NCBI GenBank assembly: GCA_020747015.1
Contig: JAGTJM010000016.1
Coordinates: 434,001-498,000 of the forward strand
Direction of reading: 5' to 3'
Length of the DNA stretch: 64,000 nt
From: Pyrenochaeta sp. MPI-SDFR-AT-0127
Lineage: Eukaryota; Ascomycota; Dothideomycetes; Pleosporales; Cucurbitariaceae
This document shows, in pieces, positions 44,539 through 56,682 of this stretch; position 1 is the first letter of the stretch, and every line of letters starts with the position of its first letter. Below the pieces are notes generated by a model. That model saw only the letters and a program-made list of their open reading frames with translations. It did not search any database and was not told the origin of the DNA. Both the position numbers and the translations under genes were made by a program.

Positions 44539-46148
44539 TCATTGGGATAGATGTCTCCATAGCTCCAGTTTCGCTCTCGCTTTCTCTTCACTGTTCGCCC
44601 ACCACCAAACAGCCCACATGATGCTGCCCCATCTTTTGGGAAATACGTCTCTGATGTCTCTCAGCTGGTTTGACTGGCATTCGTGAAGTTCGAATGCCAC
44701 CATTACTCGATCGGCGAAGTACTTTCCCGCATGATCCTGGAGGGTGTAAAGCGGCTGGCCAGGGGCCGGTGCTATGATTACATTTTGACTCATATTAAAT
44801 CGCGTTTGGTGAAATGAGGAGCGATTAATGAGCGATAGATGGGTGAGCGAAGTACGTTGGAGTAGAGTTGTACTGCTGTCATTGCAGAGATCTAGATTTG
44901 GTGGGAAAGCAAAGGCATTGTTTGGATGTACCCACTCTTCAGTCGTTGCAGGCAGTGTCATCAATGAATAAGGTGGCTTGCGAGAGATTTTCGATCGGAC
45001 GATGAGGTCGATTAGATCAGGTGGTTGGATGTAAGTCTGGCCAGCAGTAAGAAATGTTTGCAGTAATCTGGGCTGAATCAGTCTCAATTCAAGGCGCTGT
45101 CACCAGCAAGTACGAATGCATCGCTCTGCTATCAATTTATATAGTGTAAGTCAAAACCGAGTGATTTATGACTAGGCCACCCTTTTTAATAGAAGCTCAA
45201 GCTGGGAAATCATACGTACCGTGTACAGTGAGTGCTGTCTTTGATGAAGTCTGAATAGAAAGTAAGTGGCAGTTTAGATGAGTTCCGATCCGCCAAAAAG
45301 CTGCCATACAGAGGTAGCAAGTGATGATACATGAAAGCATGAACGGTATATTGATCCAATTGGTCAAGCAAAGGCGTGTTCATCTGCTTTGATATGTCCA
45401 CCTTGCAGTTCTCCAACAAAAGAACTTGGAGATCAAAGCGAGCTGGAAAGGCAAAATTTGTCAAAACCCATCGTATTTCGTTCAGAAGCCAGACACAAAC
45501 AACAGCTGAGTAGAACCGGGCTCGCTGGTCAGAATTAAACTTGGTGTATGATTTGAACTCTGGAGTTTTAATATTTGGCGCAGATAAATTTCCATCTTGA
45601 AATTCCTCTTCGCGGTCAACGAGGACTCGGAAAGAGTGCATAAGTTGGTTTGCATCTGCACTGTCGTCCATTGAAAGGAAGTCGCTGTCTTTGAGCTGCC
45701 TCTGCAGCCATAGTTCTTCGAGAACTCGTAAGCCTTGATACCGAGCCAAAATTTCATTCACAACCTCGTCTGGTAGACAATTCGAGCAAGAGCGGAGGCT
45801 GCATACAACGGGCTTTGTTGACAGTACCAAGGCTTCCTCCCATGTATTGAGTGCAGAACCTACTGTGGTTACTTGGGTTACTGGAAGCGGGCGCTGACCA
45901 CCGTTTTGTTCAAAGTATCTGACGATCCTTTTGTGGAGGATGAGAATCTTACAAAGTTGATGATCGTACCTATGTTGAGGCGATTGTTTGATAACGGAAC
46001 GCATAATGTCGATGTAAATGCTCTGCCGCTGAATGGCATTGGTAACCTTCTGGCAAGTTTGTCCAAAGTGAATCACATCGTCAATGCTACTGAGAAAGTG
46101 AAATATGTGTTCCAGAAGTTCCGGGGGTAAGTCGGTCAACACTGCCAT
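44539..46148 (-). CDS. F-box protein
   Basis: Two exons, 46148-45216 and 45096-44539, joined across a 119-base intron, give 496 residues. The N-terminus has an F-box at about residues 4-45 (LTDLPPELLEHIFHFLSSID, VIHFGQTCQKVTNAIQ). F-box proteins dock on Skp1 in SCF ubiquitin ligases; the rest of the protein would choose the target. The remainder is helical and Leu-rich with no LRR or WD40 repeat that I can see, and ends MWAVWWWANSEEKARAKLEL. I start at the ATG just before the F-box; the frame stays open upstream past a CT/GA microsatellite, with other ATGs, but that part looks like leader. The intron donor (TAC|GTATGA) was chosen because the first GTACGT would give an early stop. Confidence 0.78.
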
Positions 46149-46817
46149 AATAAGACTGCTGGGCGCCAGCAACGCGTCACAATTTAAAGCGATGGTGTTG
46201 ATTATCGTTGGATTGAACAATCGTGTGAGGGCTCTAAAAGGTTGCACTCTCTCTCTCTCTCTTGGTAGTGAAACTGGACTGTGGATGCCTCTGGTTTCAG
46301 TATCTTGACAGGAGAGTGGGTCGGTTGTGGTAAAGTAAGTGGCTGGTTCCGATACAACAATGGATAGCTTGACGGTTGTCATAGTAATGGGAACCTGGTG
46401 ACAACAAACATTTGGCATGTAGCTAAAAAGGTCTGCTCCAGCGGCTATGTGGTCGAGCCTCATGCTTCTGCCTGGGTTGGGCGTTTTGGCTATCAAAGCC
46501 CGCCCAGCGGTCGTGGTTGAATATTAGTCACCACGCCTGAGCTATGCTCAACACAAGACGGCCAATACATTTACGCCTGTGACCCAGAAACTGGAACGCC
46601 GCGAATCTTAGAAACCCTCTCTGACGTGCGGTGAGCATTAGTGTGTACAGAGAGGTTTGAGCTGGGCTGTTTTTACTCCGATTGGCTCCCCGCCACATCC
46701 GCATCTGATAGCTTGGCATCTGCCATTCACTCACTCCCGCACTGTCTCCGCAACATACTACACACCCCACGTCATATCTTCCTTATCAGAACACAACCCC
46801 TGCCTCTCGTCGCAAAC
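46149..46817. promoter_or_regulatory. Divergent promoter region, F-box gene and TAF10
   Basis: It lies between two starts facing apart. It includes a (CT)8 microsatellite at 46247-46262 on the F-box side and a pyrimidine-rich leader before TAF10. Confidence 0.5.
46247..46262. repeat. (CT)8 microsatellite
   Basis: Eight uninterrupted CT units on the plus strand, (GA)8 in the presumed leader of the F-box gene. Confidence 0.85.
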
Positions 46818-47540
46818 ATGTCCGAAAGTAACACTCAGCCGATCGACACCAACATGGAAGTGAACGAGGAGTTAGAGCCCACGGTTGAGGACGAGATCAA
46901 TCGAGACGCGACACAAGCCGATGCCATGAACCTTGATGGCGCAAACGATACGGAGCCGGCAGCAATAAATGGTGCCTCAGATGCTACTGGATTTGAAGCG
47001 CGAATACCCGCGAAAAAGGATGCAACGTTACGAGAGTTCCTGGGAAAGATGGACGAGTATGCGCCGATCGTAAGCCACCTGTTATCAAGGAACAAAGACA
47101 TGGCGTACTAACGGTGACCGCAGATACCAGATGCAGTTACCAACTACTATCTGACACGCGCCGGCCTGCCACCACCACCTCAGACCTCGCCTCACCTTGC
47201 ACGGCTCCTCGCTCTCGCAACACAGAAGTTCATCGCAGACATCGCCGCGGACGCATACCAGTTCTCCCGCATCCGATCTTCCAACACCACGAGTAACAAT
47301 CCTATGGGAGGACTAGGCGGCGCGGGAGGGCCGCCCGGAGCAGCTGCACCTGGTGGGATTCAGGGTGGAAAGGACACTGGAGCAAAGGCCAAAGACTATA
47401 ACCTTGGTATTCAGCGGCCAGGATATGGCGGCGGTGGCCAAGGCGGTAGCCAGGGACGCACTGTTCTGACCATGGAAGACTTGGGTATGGCAGTTGGAGA
47501 GTATGGTGTTAACATTAAACGCGGCGAATTCTACCGCTAA
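46818..47540 (+). CDS. TAF10: TAF10, shared TFIID and SAGA subunit
   Basis: Two exons, 46818-47069 and 47124-47540, give 222 residues. An acidic N-terminus leads into the TAF10 histone-fold: LREFLGKMDEYAPI-IPDAVTNYYLTRAGL, then LARLLALATQKFIADIAADA and YQFSRIR. A Gly/Pro-rich loop, longer than in human TAF10, precedes the last helix with the family end LTMEDLGMAVGEYGVNIKR. The protein pairs with TAF8 in TFIID and with Spt7 in SAGA in the nucleus. The 54-base intron has a TACTAAC branch site. The gene faces uS19m tail to tail across about 250 bases. Confidence 0.95.
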
Positions 47541-47796
47541 GAGGCGCGAATACCGTGATTCTTTCACGCATGCAACAAGCGTGAGGAAGGATTTGATTAC
47601 GGGGGAAAGCGGCGTATTTTGGATCCAGCATTAGTGGCGTTGATCAATCGGTATCACAGGCGTATGGGAAAGATCATGCAATTGGGGTATTCGCCCGACC
47701 AAAGGGCTGATCGTATTTGTACAATAGAAGTACAGAATATCTAGATAACCACCAATGATACCCAAACTCCCATTTGATGCATATGCGATCAGAACC

Positions 47797-48279
47797 TCAC
47801 TTGTTCTTTGTTTGCTTGTATGTGAAGTTCTTCCGTGTCCTAATTGAACGTCATCAGCAACTACCGCTCGGCTTTATACACAGCGGTGACAGTGAACAGC
47901 TGTCCGGAAGACTCACGGTGCAAATTCCCCCAGCTTGTGTCCAACCATGTCCTCCGTTATGGTGAGATCTAGGTAGTTCTTCCCATTATGTATCTGGAAC
48001 TTTAGGCCGACAAAGTTCGGTAGAATGGTCGCAGAGCGTGCCTGTGTTTTGATCGGGGGTACTTTTTGCCCTGGTGATGCTCGTACTATTGGCAGGCTTT
48101 CGCTCGCTCAGTCAATGGTTCGCTGTGGGCACAGAAGTATAAAAGCTTACGGGACGATATTAGGTCCTAGACGAGACAGTTAACCCATGCCAAATACTAC
48201 ACTTGATCTAAGCCAAATTATATTGAGTGAACTCACCTTTCCAGACCGATCGAGCGCATAGCGCCCTTGTGGGAAACAT
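47797..48279 (-). CDS. RSM19: Mitochondrial small-subunit ribosomal protein uS19m
   Basis: Rebuilt from four short exons: 48279-48237 (43 bases), 48166-48151 (16 bases), 48102-47917 (186) and 47839-47797 (43). Together they code 95 residues with every phase closing. The product reads MFPTRALCARSVWKG, PNIVP from the tiny exon, then KTQARSATILPNFVGLKFQ, HNGKNY, TITEDMVGHKLGEFAPTRK and a basic end. These are the S19 family signatures (SVWKGP, ARSATILPNFVG, GHKLGEF), with the SxWKGP start and short length of the mitochondrial form. It binds the head of the mitoribosomal small subunit. The third exon uses the AG of GCGAG as acceptor because the nearer CAG (48125) would bring a stop. Too finely split to show as a long frame. 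Confidence 0.9.
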
Positions 48280-48561
48280 TGCGGCTTGCTGCGTAAGAGA
48301 TGAGGTCGGCGAACGTTTTTGGTTCTCCGTCAGCCTCACGCGCACGTGATCGCGCGGCAGCAGCTTATTGCCTAGCCAAGGCGGAAGCGCGTCGTCGCGA
48401 GCCTGTAAGTGATTGCTAGTGGGTGTCACACTTGCGGTGGAATGTTTGATACGTAAAGAATCTCTGGTTCCTAGAGGTGATAATACAAGTCGGCCGAAAA
48501 CCTTCACGAGTATCCTCCCGTCAAGCAAGATCGACGTTCGTGAACCCAACCATCGCCCACT
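48280..48561. promoter_or_regulatory. Bidirectional promoter, uS19m and MRE11
   Basis: Only 282 bases separate the two diverging start codons, so both promoters and leaders must overlap or abut here. Confidence 0.6.
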
Positions 48562-50946
48562 ATGCCACCTCGAGCACGTGGCCTACAGCGAGGTGTGTAC
48601 AAGGCAAGAAAGCAAAAATTACATGCATTGATGAGTTGTATAGGTGCAGATACTATTCGAATACTCGTAGCTACAGATAGCCATGTTGGATACAACGAGC
48701 GCGATGCGGAACGAAAGGACGACAGCTGGAAGACCTTCCATGAGGTCATGTGCCTAGCAAAAGAGCACGATGTAGACATGGTGTTGCATGCTGGAGACCT
48801 CTTTCACGAGAACAAACCGTCGAGGAAGTCGATGTATCAGGTCATGCGGTCTCTGCGCACGAATTGTCTTGGAGAGAAGCCATGCGAGCTAGAAATGCTG
48901 AGCGATGCGAGTGAGAATTTCGGTGGGATCTTTGACCATGTCAACTACGAGGACGAGGACATAAACATTGCGATCCCAGTCTTTGCGATTCATGGAAATC
49001 ACGACGATCCATCTGGCGAGGGTTCGTACTCTCCATTGGATCTACTCCAGGCATCCGGTTTTGTTAATTACTTTGGGCGCACACCGGAAGTTGACAAGAT
49101 CGCGGTCAAGCCGGTTCTTTTGCAAAAAGGTCGTACTAAGCTCGCACTTTACGGTCTCAGTAATGTCCGGGATGAGCGGTTGTTCCACACATGGCGTGAC
49201 GGAAACGTCAAGTTCTTTCAACCAGGCACACAAAAGGATGAGTGGTTCAACTTGATGAGCGTTCATCAAAACCACCATGCACATACGCCAACGAGCTACC
49301 TCCCTGAGAACTTCCTTCCAGACTTCATGGATCTAATTGTATGGGGACACGAGCACGAGTGTCTGATCGACCCTAGATACAATCCCGAGATGGGGTTCTA
49401 CGTCATGCAGCCCGGTTCATCAGTTGCCACGTCTTTGATGCCTGGAGAAGCAGTACCAAAGCACGTTTCCATTCTGAGCGTGACCGGGAAAGAGTTCACG
49501 AGCGAGAGCATTCGGTTAAAAACAGTCCGGCCTTTCATCATGAAAGAAATCGTATTGGCAGAAGAAAAAGAAATTAGGGATAAGGAGCTCTGGCGAGTCA
49601 CTGATAACCGTGCAAAAATCACGCAATATCTAAATCAGGTCATCGAAGACCTGATTGAAGAAGCAAAGAGGGACTGGCTTGATCTCCAGGTAGATCGAGA
49701 TGAGGGTGACGACATCGAGGTTCCGAAGCCTCTCGTTCGGCTACGCGTTGAATACACAGCTCCGCAACCAGGCGAGTTCCACTGCGAGAATCCACAGCGC
49801 ATCTCAAATCGCTTCATGGGTAGGGTCGCCAATGTCAATGATGTGGTACAGTTCCACAGGAAGAAGAAGATTGTAAATCGTGGGTTTCCCAGCTCATAGA
49901 AAGTTAACTATCTGCTAACCTTAGCACAGGGGCTTTGAAGAATAATGCCGACATGCCCGATGAACAAGTGTTGGCGGAGCTATCGATTGATTCCGTTAAG
50001 GTTGACAAGTTGGTAAAGGAGTTTCTTGCTGCACAGACTTTGACAATTTTGCCGCAGAACTCGTTTGGGGATGCTGTATCCCAGTTCGTTGACAAGGATG
50101 ATAAGCACGCTATGGAGATGTTCGTGGGTGATAGCCTGACCAGCCAACTGAAGCATTTGATGGGTGCCAACGAGATTGATGAGGCTGAAATTATTACGGA
50201 GATGGACCAATATCGGACACAGTTAGAGGACCTCTTCGCATCTGGTCAGATGAAGAAAACAAGGAAAGCGAAGATCAAAGCGAAGCCAGATGGATGGGAA
50301 AGTGAATTTGATGGCCCATGGGCTGACCAACCTGCTGCCCTTGTCCGGTCTGATAATGAGGGTGAAGAAGAAGATCACGAAAATCTGGCCTCTGCTACAA
50401 AGAAAAAGTCAGCTGCACGTGGCCGCGGCACAACAGCAGGTACTACGCGTCAAGCGGCCGTAACAGCCAAGAAGACTGCTCCAGCTACTAAAGGTCGCAG
50501 CAAGAAGAAGGTTGTAGAAGAGGAGGAAGAAGACGAGGAAGAAGATGGCGACGTGGTCATGATCAGCGACGGTGATGAGGAGAGCGCCGAAGATCTTTTC
50601 GTGAAGTCCACAAAGAAAGCACCTGCAAAAAAGACGGCGGTAAAGGCTCCAGCAAGGGCGAAGTCTCCAGCAAAGAAGACGACGACTACACGGGCTAAGG
50701 CACCTGCTGCACCCAAACAGGCGACGTTGAATTTCTCGCAGACACCTACGCAGCGGAGTCAGCCTACACGGCCGGCTGCGTCGCGGAGAAAGAAGGTTGT
50801 CGAACCTGTAAGTCACGACGAACCGGGAAGAGTGTGAAAACTAAGCCTAACAACTAATCTAGAGCGATGATGAGATATCTGACGATGAAGATGCTTTCGA
50901 ACCGCCACCCACAACTACTCGAACAACTCGCACAAGTAGGAGATAA
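48562..50946 (+). CDS. MRE11: Mre11, double-strand break repair nuclease
   Basis: Exons 48562-49879, 49930-50807 and 50863-50946 give 759 residues. The phosphoesterase motifs are intact: ATDSHVGYNERD (D39, H41), HAGDLFHEN (D79), HGNHDDP (N146-D148), SVHQNHHAH (235-241) and WGHEHE (H263, H265). The capping domain follows, then a basic and acidic C-terminus with KKAPAKK and RGRG stretches and a final FEPPPTTTRTTRTSRR that bind DNA. Mre11 works with Rad50 and Nbs1/Xrs2 in end resection and checkpoint signalling. The 3' side of exon 1 uses the GTGGGT donor because this restores HRKKKIVNRALKNNADMPDE. The N-terminus has a possible extra 51-base in-frame intron (48593-48643); removing it gives a 742-residue protein that joins directly to GADTIRIL. 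Confidence 0.95.
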
Positions 50947-51818
50947 GGCCTTGCAACTCTTTCGACTATCAACGCCAACGCCAGGGAGAAGGTCTTCCTC
51001 AGAAGCTCCTCAATAGCACATATAGCCAAGCAAGTACGGTCTTGTTAAGGAGTTCATCGGAGATCATGCATAGCAGAGGCGTTTGAGCGGTATCTATAGA
51101 TGTTCATGATCTCAAATTGCCTGTAATTATTTAAGCACAGTGGAACCTCGAAGCATGCCCTCTAAGAGTACCGTAGGTGTCTGAGTTTCGTAGCCGAATA
51201 AACTTGTGCGATGCTCTTAGGATGTATCCCGCTTTTCGAGGCTTGACTTAGTCTCTGTACTGTCTGTCACCTTGATGATTTAGCTCTCCACGGTTTTCTA
51301 TAACCACATCTGGCCAATGTGTCATATGCTCTTTCCTCCTTTGAACGTCGAAGGTGATTGCAAACCAATGCGTCCCCACTTCTTGATTACCGCATTGCGC
51401 TTCGTCTTTTGGTCTCTCTGGCACTTCATTCCGTCTTCGCTTTCCTCCATAGTTGACCCTTCCACACCCATGTCTGGGAGGTGCACCGGTATGCAGGCTA
51501 TAACAATCTACCAAACTACTTTCTCCATTCATCTCTCCAACACACTCATTTGTCTCCATCTTCTTGTTCCGCCTTGTCTTCTTTCGCATTGCTGTTCTTC
51601 GGCTTTTTGGATAGCTGTCGCTCGCTTGTTGTCTTCTCACTCTCCATCGATCAGCTTTGAGGTACATCACTATCCTCCATCTGAGCAACAGGCTATCCTC
51701 ATTCTTCACCAATCATGTAACGGCACAGACCACTGCTGACGATGGCAGGTTATTCGCATCACACCATCTCAATCCTCGTTGCTTGTCCGAATTGCTCGCT
51801 CGTTAGCGCTGCCTACCG
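50947..51818. other. Intergenic and leader of the next gene
   Basis: The 3' end of MRE11 is followed by a pyrimidine-rich stretch (about 51390-51700) with short upstream frames, taken as the leader of the eIF4E-binding candidate. A 154-codon minus-strand frame here looks like the antisense of that leader. Confidence 0.45.
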
Positions 51819-54800
51819 ATGCTACATCAGAACGACTGCTTGCTGCCTACGGTATCTACAGAAGAGGACGGACCACCCCCAATGCCTCTGGCATACAAAG
51901 TCGATGAATTGCTCGCACTTCGTGATTCTGTTTCAGAATCGGCGGTGTCTATTGACAAGTTCGCCGACGAGGATGTGATCAAAGGTTAGTCATCGATTTC
52001 TCCCATTGCGTCTTCACCGTTCACCTCACTTGCACTGTTAACTTTCCTACACTCCCTGTGGGAGCAGTCACTGCCTAGTTATCCACTTCTTAAATTGCAC
52101 TTCTATTACACCTCAGTTCTTAACTTAACCAAGCCAGTGCTTTGCTGTTTTGCCTTTCAACGGGAAGAATCTTTACTAACCATCCGCCGCACAGAACACG
52201 TTCTACGTCCTTCCGCATCCGCTTCTGCCAACTTGATGAGAAGAGATTCTAACAGAAGCCTACGACTCTCAGTTGCGCCATTGGCCGCTCCAAGTGCAGC
52301 CCAGAAGAGGCCATCGCCTTCGCCTTCGATCAAGCGTGGGAAAGCCGAGAAGCTCCTCAAAGAACACGGCAGTCCACCGGGTATGCGAGTGACAGCAGGC
52401 GGTCGAATTGTTCCCAGTGATCTTCCGCCATTAGGCGCCTCGCGATCTGTTGACAATACGTACAAGCCGCAAAGCTTCCGTATCACTCAAACCAACACCA
52501 TGTCTGCACAACCCCAGACGAACGGAAACAGTACCGCTCGCATTGAAGTCATCGGCGGCCAACCTGTGGTCTTTATCGGCGATAGGATGTTTGCACTCCC
52601 AGCCGTCAATACAAGTGACAACATGATATCTTCGGTTGGCACAGCCCCAATGGATTCGACAGTTCAGCAGATTCCCGACCAGTCCATCTTGACAACTCAC
52701 GGAACTCGGCCTGGAGCGCCTTTCGCTCCAGCGCGTGCCAGCACCCAGACGCCCTTCGCTGGTCTAGATCTCCCAACACTGAAGGCTCAACAGGCCTTGA
52801 AGAAGCAAGAGCTCCGAACTGTCGAGCAGACCGAGGTTTTGCAAGCCAGTCATCAGAGCGACTCATGGCGAGCGAGCATGATTGAGAAGAAACGCTGCCT
52901 GATTGTCGAACTTGATGCTCTTCGAAAGCAGATAACGTCTTTCGAAACTGACAATGATACACCGATCTCAGTCAACTCCTTCCAGGGTTCGAACGGCGCA
53001 TTTGCAAGCTCAAGCTCGATGCCCTCGCTTGTGCCCCAACTCGTGTCCCAGTTCCAGCAACCGCCCTCTCAGGCTGTGTACGCGTTTCCTGCAGCGACTC
53101 CATACACATCCGTCATGATGTATCAGCCACCGTTTGGCGCTTTCCCCACGTTTCCAGCACAGGAGACAACACCCTTACCTACATCGTTTGTACCTACTCA
53201 AAACAATACAGCTCACTCTCCGGGATCCGGGAGCCGTCGTTCACACGCTGTTGAGATCAAACCTCCTCGTGAACAACTAAAGAAGCAGGTTATCTCCGCG
53301 TTGGACCCAAAAAGCCCCACTTATGAGCCAGCCTTCAAATCGAGCTCTACCCAGGATGTCACTCCGCCAACACCATCGCCGCCAAAACGGTCACCGTGGG
53401 CTAAGCAACAGATGTCAAGGCTGGACAAGCACGAACATGGAGCTGTATCCCAAAAGCCTAGCCTTTCCAGTATCGATACGACAGACTTCTTCCCCACAAA
53501 CACCCATGAACATTCATCCACCCGGGTTGCCCCACAAGCCAACGGTGCTGAGCATGCCTCGAACGAGAACACGGCTGTGCCTTCCACACCAGAGAAGCAT
53601 TGGCCCGCTAGCCCGTGGAATGAGGACCATTTAAGTCGCTTCAGGAACAACGAGATGCCAGCCAAACTCACCTCATGGCCAGAAGTTCTCAGTAAACGAC
53701 CATCCTTTTCGTCTTTAGGACAGTATCCCGCGGCCCAACCCTTTGCTGGCATGGTGGAGCGAGTTCCTGCTATAGGTACTCAAACATCGAACGATGCTTC
53801 GAGCAACACCGTACCTCAACGGAAAATCTCGGATCAGCGCACTGGCACAGAGGAGAATTGGCCTTTTCAAAGCAAAGCCGTGACTCATGTTCCGTCGACA
53901 TACCAGGAAGGCTACCAGGCTGGGTACGATCACGTTGGTATACCTGATAGCCCAGATGTTTTGCAGGGGTATATCCAGGGTCTTCTCCACTTCCTATCTG
54001 ACGAGTCCAAGAAGCGCCAAATAGAAGCTGCCGCACGTGAGCTGTATGCTCGAGGCATTGGTTCTCGCACGCCTTCGCTTCGAGGTCTCGTTGCAGGGTC
54101 CACCCCCCATGACTCTGCTGTCAGCATGACTTTCACGCGTACCAACGCTCCAAATGGAAGCCAAGAGAACATTCGCTCGACGAAGAGTAATCTAGCACCA
54201 AGCAGCCGGGAAGATCTAGCGTATAATCCTCAATGCTCTGTTAGAAATAGCCAAGTTCCGTATGCTTTTTGCGACGAAGCGGCTCAGGAACCATGTCGGC
54301 CCAATGCCACAGACAAGAAGTTCCTCAGCCCTCCCGGACTGTATCCAAATAGGATCGTGTCTGCATCTCGACAGCATGCGTTACCAAGTATCGGAAATGA
54401 CACGGGAAAGAAGAGGCAGGAACAGGGGGTTCCAGTCCACGTAGATTCATTCTCGAACAACGCAGCTTCGCGGCAAACGTTTGGAAATCAACTTCAAAAC
54501 CGCGGCTATGGTACGCCACTCTCCATGCAGCGCTTCTACCCGATTCCTAAGGAAGTAAGCCCTAGCAGACCGGGTAGAGATACTGCAACTTCTACTCAGC
54601 CTTTTGGTGGTCACCGCCTATCAGGGCTAGATGGCGCCATGGATGATCTCGCAGAGATGATCGACGATGCTCACATTAGTGATGAATGTGTTTCAGTCGG
54701 CCAGAAACCCACCGAGACTCCCATCCCAACAGGTGTTGAGGAAGTGACTGCCTCTTGCTTCTTGTCATCTGGTGGGAAGGGCAAGCAGAAGGTCACAAGT

Positions 54801-55076
54801 TCGCCTGCAAAACCGGCCGGTGTTGGGAAGCAGCATGCGATAAGCTCGCCTGTCAATCCGCCAGGCTCGCCGAAAAAGTCTGGAGAGCACTCCCCAGCCA
54901 AAGCAAAGCTTGAACAGGTGACCAACAAGTTCAAGCGTGTCAAAAAGGACGACCCAAGCGCTATGTCCCCTGAGGAGAGAAAGAAGCGCTCTGAGAAGTG
55001 GCGACAGCGCTTTCAGCAGCTCAAGAGGACTGAAGCCGACGAAATTGCTGCATATACCAAGAGTAGCCGGACATAA
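51819..55076 (+). CDS. Candidate eIF4E-binding protein, large and disordered
   Basis: Two exons, 51819-51984 and 52195-55076, joined across a 210-base intron with a TTACTAAC branch, give 1015 residues. The first exon ends PLAYKVDELLALRDSVSES, where Y26, L31 and L32 match the eIF4E-binding consensus YxxxxLphi, as in 4E-T and 4E-BP type proteins. The rest is mostly Ser/Pro/Gln-rich and disordered, with a helix at about residues 290-335 (QALKKQELRTVEQ), a more ordered segment near 660-700 (YQAGYDHVGIPD, VLQGYIQGLLHFL) and a basic end (SPEERKKRSEKWRQRFQQL). It could act in mRNA storage or decay by binding the cap factor. Only the motif and its N-terminal position support this; there is no other named domain. 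An alternative start is the internal ATG at residue 22. Confidence 0.7.
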
Positions 55077-56682
55077 GCCATGGACTTGACCTGATATTTT
55101 CCGATGAGTCTTGCCTTCCTGGGCCCTTGATTGGACAAACCTGGCAGCTCTGTGGATTCCAGATAACTCGATAACTTGTGACCCTTTTCGTTGAAATATA
55201 TCGACGAGGCCGTGTGCAAACTGCATGGATTGAGCTCAAACATTTCGTATGACGATATCTCATCAGTTCTGCGAAGGCAGCATTCGCAACATGATCTAAT
55301 GAAAGTATGATAGACTAGGGATGACGTTGGTAAACGCAGGTCTTTGGAGGATAGCTGGAAGTTTTCTCTGCGTCTCTTTTATCTGACATGTCTTTGAGTG
55401 TGGATGGATCGGCGGAAACGACGGAAGCAATGCATTGTCATGGGGAGGAAGGATTACGATGAGCAGCTTCAAAGTCGGGATCCCGTCTCCTTTCGCCTTG
55501 CATGATGGCCTAGTGAGTGTATTGATTAAGTAGCCGACGACATGATCAGCCGCGTGCACAATTACAAAAATACAAGTCTCTTCTAGTGATGGGTTCCTCT
55601 GGCTGTTGATAAAGACAAGTGGATCTGCTTTGCAGGAGCCGATCCCTCGGAGCCGGGGACGAACGGAGCCACTCCGAGACAGAGGTTCCCCCATTTAGTG
55701 ATTGTTCCAGAACAGATTGGCATGGATCGGCGGGATGCTCGGTGAATTGGCGCAAAGTGCGATGTTCCTCTCGCCGGCACAGCACTGCACAGCGGAAAAG
55801 CAATGACTTGTGCATAGGCAACATATGGATGAGTCGACTGACGAGAGGGTGGGGCTTCACGTCTTCATGGCATTACAATTCAAGGTTACATGTCTCAGGC
55901 CCTGCAGCCGCATTTCGTGCGATGACGTCCCGCTTTTGCTGTGTGGGAGGATGGACGGATGGTGCTGATAAATCGAGACGGGTGTCATCGTGGGGAAGCA
56001 TACTGGCAAAGCGCACGGCAGAGCAGGGCAAGGCAAGGCAGCGCGGGCGGCGGATGCAGAAGCACACAAATCCGCGCGGCGCAGTTGTGCACTGAGCAGT
56101 GATTGCGTGTTGCTTGGAAATATGCCGCAGCATCAGCAGAAGGAATGCGAGGGCTTGGTTGGCATACTTTTCGAGACGGGCGGAAGGGTTGACCTTGTCT
56201 TCTGCATGTTTCCGCAGGCTGGTCTGGCTGGTCTGGCTGCTCGTTTCACACGCGGCTTCTTCGCTCGACTAGGATTCTAGTCCCCACCTTGCTCTCCGCC
56301 ATCATTCGCCGCTGCGCTTCGGCTGCACTGTCCCCAAAGTTGACTTCACTCCTCTCCTTCTCCCCTTGCCCTCCTCTTTCCCTTCCCAAGCTGCACAGTG
56401 AAGAGATTCGCTGCAAGCACTCCCCCTTCAGCCCGCATTCCTCTCTCCCCACCCACCGGCACCGCCCTGTGAAAGGCGACATTCTTTCACACCGGAGCAA
56501 CCACTCCCCGCCAGCGCTCAAACCACTCCCGATACCAAGCCTTGGACATCGACATCATCCAGATCTGGCCATGGCCCACTGACCCACGGCCACCACCAAC
56601 GCCAGCCGTCCTGCTCCATCACCTCACCGCCTTACCGTAACACTGCTCAGCTCAACGCGGGCATCCACGTCGTGCAACCGTC
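55077..56682. other. Long leader and promoter region of the NRC-2-type kinase gene
   Basis: About 1.6 kb without a gene. From about 56290 it is strongly C/T-rich with several small upstream frames, consistent with a long regulated 5' leader. A 158-codon frame at 55619-56095 has biased composition and no motif. Confidence 0.45.

Noticed and set aside
51248..51712. 154-codon minus-strand frame
   Set aside because: It is the antisense of a C/T-rich leader, giving a Lys/Arg/Glu-rich translation with no domain.
55619..56095. 158-codon plus-strand frame before the NRC-2-type kinase
   Set aside because: Biased composition, no motif, and it lies in the presumed leader or promoter.
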